Shown in pieces: positions 60,821-64,000 of a stretch of DNA of 64,000 nt. Location of the stretch: contig MU006233.1 of assembly GCA_010093685.1 (NCBI GenBank), forward strand, positions 62,001-126,000, written 5' to 3'. This DNA comes from Ophiobolus disseminans. Taxonomy: Eukaryota; Ascomycota; Dothideomycetes; Pleosporales; Phaeosphaeriaceae. The notes below the pieces were generated by a model. It was not told where the DNA came from. It did not search any database and saw only the letters and a list, made by a program, of their open reading frames with translations. Made by a program: the position numbers and the translations under genes. Position 1 is the stretch's first letter. Each line of letters begins with the position of its first letter.

Positions 60821-61744
60821 ATGTCCTCTGTCACCATGATGAAAATCACCACCCTCGGGTCCGTCTCCGAGGGCCCGTCCGGCCCGACCCCGACCCCAGC
60901 GACCGAGGCGCTCGACAGCGACGTCGTCGACCCCCCGCCGCCCATGGACTTTGCGGCTGTCGCCCGCATCCTGGGCCCCATCACCGAGTCGCTGAACGAG
61001 TCTGCCGAGGAGGCCATGTACCCGTCGCCCCCCCTCAACACGCCCATCCTGGGCTCCCCCACTCCGTCCGTGAGCTACCGCCTCCCCATGCGCGCTCGCG
61101 GCTTCAGCGTCATCGGCGATAGGCTCGCTCAGCTGAAAATCGAGGATCGCATGAAGCACCGCCATCACCGCGGCACCGAGCTGACGTCCAGCAACCGCTC
61201 CGCCGAGCCGTCCATTGCCGAGGCGTGCGATGAGTGCGACATGGCCAGCATCAGCGAGGTCTTGAGCGACGACTGCAAGGACAAGAAGTGTTCTGGTCAT
61301 GCTGGTATGTCCATCCCGCCCCCTCTCCCCTCTCTCTTGGGCGCAGGCTCAGTCCCCATCGCGCTAGGCTTCCCCACTGTCAATCCGCGCATCGAGGAGT
61401 ACCTGTCCTTCTCTTCCAAGGACTTACCTGACCAAGCGCCTCCCCCCGCCACGGGCACCACGCTTGCTGAGCATGCCTCGTCCACGGGCACCACGGCCCG
61501 TGACGCCAACAGCTTGCGCAGCCGTGCCAGCTTCAAGAGCGACGGCGTTACCGAGAAGAGCAACTGGGCCGAGGAGCTGGAGGACAGCGTCGATCGTACC
61601 TGTCTCCGCCTCGAGCAGCTCGCCAAGGACGAGCATACCGCGGACCCGGGCAAGTCCATCGAGGAGTACTATATAGCCCGTCTCCGTCGTCTGCTCGGCA
61701 ACAGCAAGCGCCAGGTCCCAGTCAAGATCGCCAGCGACGCTTAG
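60821..61744 (+). CDS. Ser/Pro-rich protein of unknown function, 307 aa (293 if a 42-base intron is removed)
   Basis: The ATG at 60821 is preferred because upstream codons are microsatellite sequence. Recognisable stretches are a Pro-rich N-terminus, FAAVARILGPITESLNE, a SYRLPMRARGFSVIGDRLAQLKIEDR block, a short Cys pair (EACDECD and KKCSGHAG), and a C-terminal helix-rich end (SNWAEELEDSVDRTCLRLEQ, then IEEYYIARLRRLLG). There is no signal peptide or membrane helix. I do not recognise the family. Codon use is like that of neighbouring genes. A GTATGT..GCGCAG segment at 61305-61346, 42 bases and in frame, could be an intron. Confidence 0.6.
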   Translation: MSSVTMMKITTLGSVSEGPSGPTPTPATEALDSDVVDPPPPMDFAAVARILGPITESLNESAEEAMYPSPPLNTPILGSPTPSVSYRLPMRARGFSVIGDRLAQLKIEDRMKHRHHRGTELTSSNRSAEPSIAEACDECDMASISEVLSDDCKDKKCSGHAGMSIPPPLPSLLGAGSVPIALGFPTVNPRIEEYLSFSSKDLPDQAPPPATGTTLAEHASSTGTTARDANSLRSRASFKSDGVTEKSNWAEELEDSVDRTCLRLEQLAKDEHTADPGKSIEEYYIARLRRLLGNSKRQVPVKIASDA

Positions 61745-62217
61745 GACGTGGGGGAAACGGCGTAGGTGCTTACAGTGCTCTCACGATTGACGAATATCCC
61801 ACGTTCCGACGCGCTCCCGGCGGTGATGGCGTTCACGGTTTGGGTAGTGCGACCAGTCTATTGACTACGATAATTGATGGCTCGACAGCGGAATGGCGCT
61901 AACGGAGGCAACTACTGGCCCTAATACCTACGATTTCGGAGCTGGCCGCGGAAAAGCATTGACATGGTAGCTATGGGGGCTGCTTTCGACGACCTTTCCT
62001 ACGAATTAGCAAAATAATAATGACGAACAACATCCTGGATCTGGCACGATGTATGTGAAGTGAGTGAGCATCCGTTTGAAAGCACCTGACTACAAGATTC
62101 TGCAAGCAGCATTGACAAGACTACCATGGATCGCCCACTCTGCCAACCTGCCCTCTTCACACCCACCCTGATCAAAAATATAAGCACGGCTCAAGTCATC
62201 AAAACTACAAACAGAAA
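61745..62217. other. Convergent intergenic region
   Basis: These 473 bases between two convergent genes should hold both 3' UTRs. No further gene is seen. Confidence 0.4.
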
Positions 62218-62742
62218 TCAAGCAAAGCGCGAGTACGAACCGTTCCTGACCCCCAGCCCCTGCACAATCGCCACAACCGCCAACGTCGTCGCCGTCGGCT
62301 TGTCGCCGCTTCTGTAGTACGCCGCCGCCGCGCCGCCAAGCAAGCTGATCAACAACCCGGCGATGGACTTATCATATACATCGTAGACGCCAGTTTGCGC
62401 CCATTTGTAGTTGAGAATCCCTGTTTTGAAGTGTCAGTTATGCATACCATCTCGAGCCGACAAGGACGAAAGGATGTGAGAAAGCGGCTTACCCATGATT
62501 GCGAAAAATACGCTGCCCTCGTACCAGCCTGCTTTCACAGCGCCGCGCAGCGCGGTGGGGAGGGTGCTTAGAGATGGGTGCTTGAATTGATCGAGGCCTT
62601 TTGTCTGTTCTCACATCAGCTGTGCTTTTCTGGAGCTCTCGCACTGCGTGCTCCGTACCGTGTGTCCCAGTGCCAACAAGCCATGGGCAACGGCTGCCGC
62701 GAGGAGAAGCGGGTGCTTATTAGTAGTGGTTGTAGATGACAT
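62218..62742 (-). CDS. Small multi-pass membrane protein, conserved fungal hypothetical, 132 aa
   Basis: Exons 62742-62659, 62604-62493 and 62420-62218 were assembled by hand; the introns are 54 and 72 bases with GTACGG and GTAAGC donors and ACAG acceptors, and the frame is open throughout. Hydrophobic segments are LLLAAAVAHGLLALGH, a middle helix (WYEGSVFFAIMGILNY), SIAGLLISLLGGAAAAYY and TTLAVVAIVQGLG, so about four helices in 132 residues. Between them are KGLDQFKHP and LRGAVKAGWYEG, which I associate with a family of small fungal integral membrane proteins of unknown role. No signal peptide is needed. It lies in tandem with the following minus-strand gene. Confidence 0.8.
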
Positions 62743-63131
62743 TGCTGTGGTTTTTGGACGCGAATGTAGATAAGCTATCGGGTGGAATGTAATCAGGCTG
62801 GTTTTGCTGACGAGTGTTGTTGTTGGTGAGGCGCGACGGGCGAGTCGTGGCGGTGATGATGCCGAGGTATGTTACTTGGTGTTACTTGATTGGCATGATT
62901 CCCCACTTTCCATTGACGTGCGGGTCCGCTAAAAACAGCGTCATCTGTTGTACGTCCGTATGCAATGCTTGTTTGTTTTACACATTGATGTAATTTCTCT
63001 ATCCAACGACTGACCGCCTAGGTTACTCGCTCAAGAAGACCTTAGCGTCTCGCCAGGCTTTTCGGCGTTCCGAATGCTATGCATTCTGTCAAACCATCAC
63101 TTCGCCGTGGCAAGCCCAAGCAAACTCTTTG
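62743..63131. other. Intergenic region between two minus-strand genes
   Basis: These 389 bases hold the promoter of the small membrane protein. No other feature is seen. Confidence 0.4.
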
Positions 63132-63607
63132 CTAATGCGCTTCTTCTTCCCTTCTCATCTCCTTCTTAGTATCTTCGGCTTTCTTACTCGCCTCTTCGTA
63201 TGCAACTCTATCAGTCTCGCTCTGCTCGTGTTTGTCCAGATCTTTTTCTCTTTGCGTGGTGACAGCTGGGATGACACCGGCCGCGATAGGATCTAAATCG
63301 GAAGGAACACATGTTGCCGTCGACGCATAGGGCCCAGCACTGTCCGACTCTGAGCCCAATGCATCTACTTTTTTCTCGGCCCACGCAATTGCCGTGTCCA
63401 CAGCGACCTTCACGCCATGGGCCACTTCTTCGACGACCTTGGCTGCGGACTGTGTACCGGCGATCCGCTGTCCGAAAGGTGTTGATGGTTGTTTGGGAGT
63501 AGCCGGGCTACAAGGCTATTCATGTCAGTGTCTGTTGTAAAGAGAATATAGACAGCTCACTCTTTCGTTCTCAGAGTTGGTCCCACCCACTTTTCCTGCG
63601 CCATCAT
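63132..63607 (-). CDS. Small charged conserved hypothetical protein, 140 aa
   Basis: Exons 63607-63561 and 63507-63132, with a 53-base intron (GTGAGC donor, TTGTAG acceptor). The only phase that joins the long second-exon frame is one starting at the ATG-ATG at 63607, giving MMAQEKWVGPTLRTK-DPATPKQPSTPFGQ. Other frames through exon 1 look coding over 50 residues but do not join in phase. The middle reads AAKVVEEVAHGVKVAVDTAIAWAEKK, an amphipathic helix, and the end is strongly charged (KKAEDTKKEMRREEEAH). It has no membrane helix or known domain. The start is a choice between two adjacent ATGs. Confidence 0.62.
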
Positions 63608-64000
63608 CGGGATCTCGCGCTGTTGCAGCGTCAAGTGCGCTGGGTCTCATCGTCTGAGTCGCGATAGCGTCCAGAGCTTCGGGCTTCATGTGATCGATGA
63701 GGTCCAAATGTGTCTTGTTTGATGTTGACCGGTTTGTGGAGTTGAGAACTGCAGAGTAGATGATCTTCCCTTTGGTCCAGCTTGCAGCTTGGGTTGCGCA
63801 TAAGAAACAACCTAGTTTGCTCTAAATCAACGGCACAAGCTAGGCGTGTTTGTGCATGTTTGGGATTAGAAGCGACGTCATCGTGTAAACAAACACACGT
63901 ATGTGAAGAGGGCAGGCATAACTTTAGACAACACGTACCTTCAACACCCCATTCGCCTTCCTGCTGCGACACTGCGAACACTTACTTACGCACTTGTTCG
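63608..64000. other. Right edge of window, no supported gene
   Basis: Minus-strand frames run through this stretch but contain no domain. It is probably the promoter of the small charged protein. A neighbouring gene may begin beyond the edge. Confidence 0.4.

Noticed and set aside
63525..63707. 60-codon frame MDLIDHMKPEALDA upstream of the small charged protein
   Set aside because: It looks coding but cannot be joined in phase to the second exon. A different frame starting at 63607 joins cleanly.

Overview
The window is nuclear DNA from a filamentous ascomycete (Pezizomycotina, probably a dothideomycete; class not proven). The reasons are short introns of about 45-75 bases with GT..AG ends and CTAAC/CTGAC-like branch sites, compact genes on both strands, and family content such as a Fus3/Kss1-type MAP kinase with the filamentous-fungal sequence, a hybrid histidine kinase, and a giant 'involucrin repeat' protein. 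All exon joins were worked out by eye from splice signals, reading phase and family resemblance.

Layout. 1-1690 (+) is the 3' part of a muniscin/Syp1 endocytic adaptor. 2428-8577 (+) is a hybrid histidine kinase. 9014-9941 (+) is a cytochrome b561-like membrane protein with a 12-base microexon. 10058-11006 (-) is a secreted, cysteine-rich, probably GPI-anchored protein. 11007-12702 holds no gene I can support. 12703-13522 (+) is a decayed PL7 alginate-lyase-like gene with two frameshifts. 13691-15187 (-) is a short-chain dehydrogenase gene split by a 228-base AT-rich insertion; without the insertion it reads as one frame of 406 codons.

15435-47369 (-), half of the window, is a single gene in three exons. 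Its 10,599-residue product is a giant disordered protein with 45-50 lysine-rich repeats. It is the involucrin-repeat family and by inference a leashin (LAH)-type Woronin body/septal pore tether. The middle exon alone is 22,284 bases.

The right third is dense housekeeping and signalling. It has a TFIIIC subunit (-) and the DBP3 rRNA helicase (+), divergent from a 346-base gap. After them come a 57-codon cysteine-rich gene, the PMK1/Fus3-type MAP kinase, a single-pass membrane protein, the ERV1 sulfhydryl oxidase divergent from a PQ-loop membrane protein, a serine/proline-rich protein of unknown role, a small multi-pass membrane protein, and a small charged conserved protein at the right edge.

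There is no single gene cluster or operon-like pathway. The most unusual content is the giant repeat protein, followed by the two broken genes around 12.7-15.2 kb, which look like a small region of gene decay with a mobile-element-like insertion.
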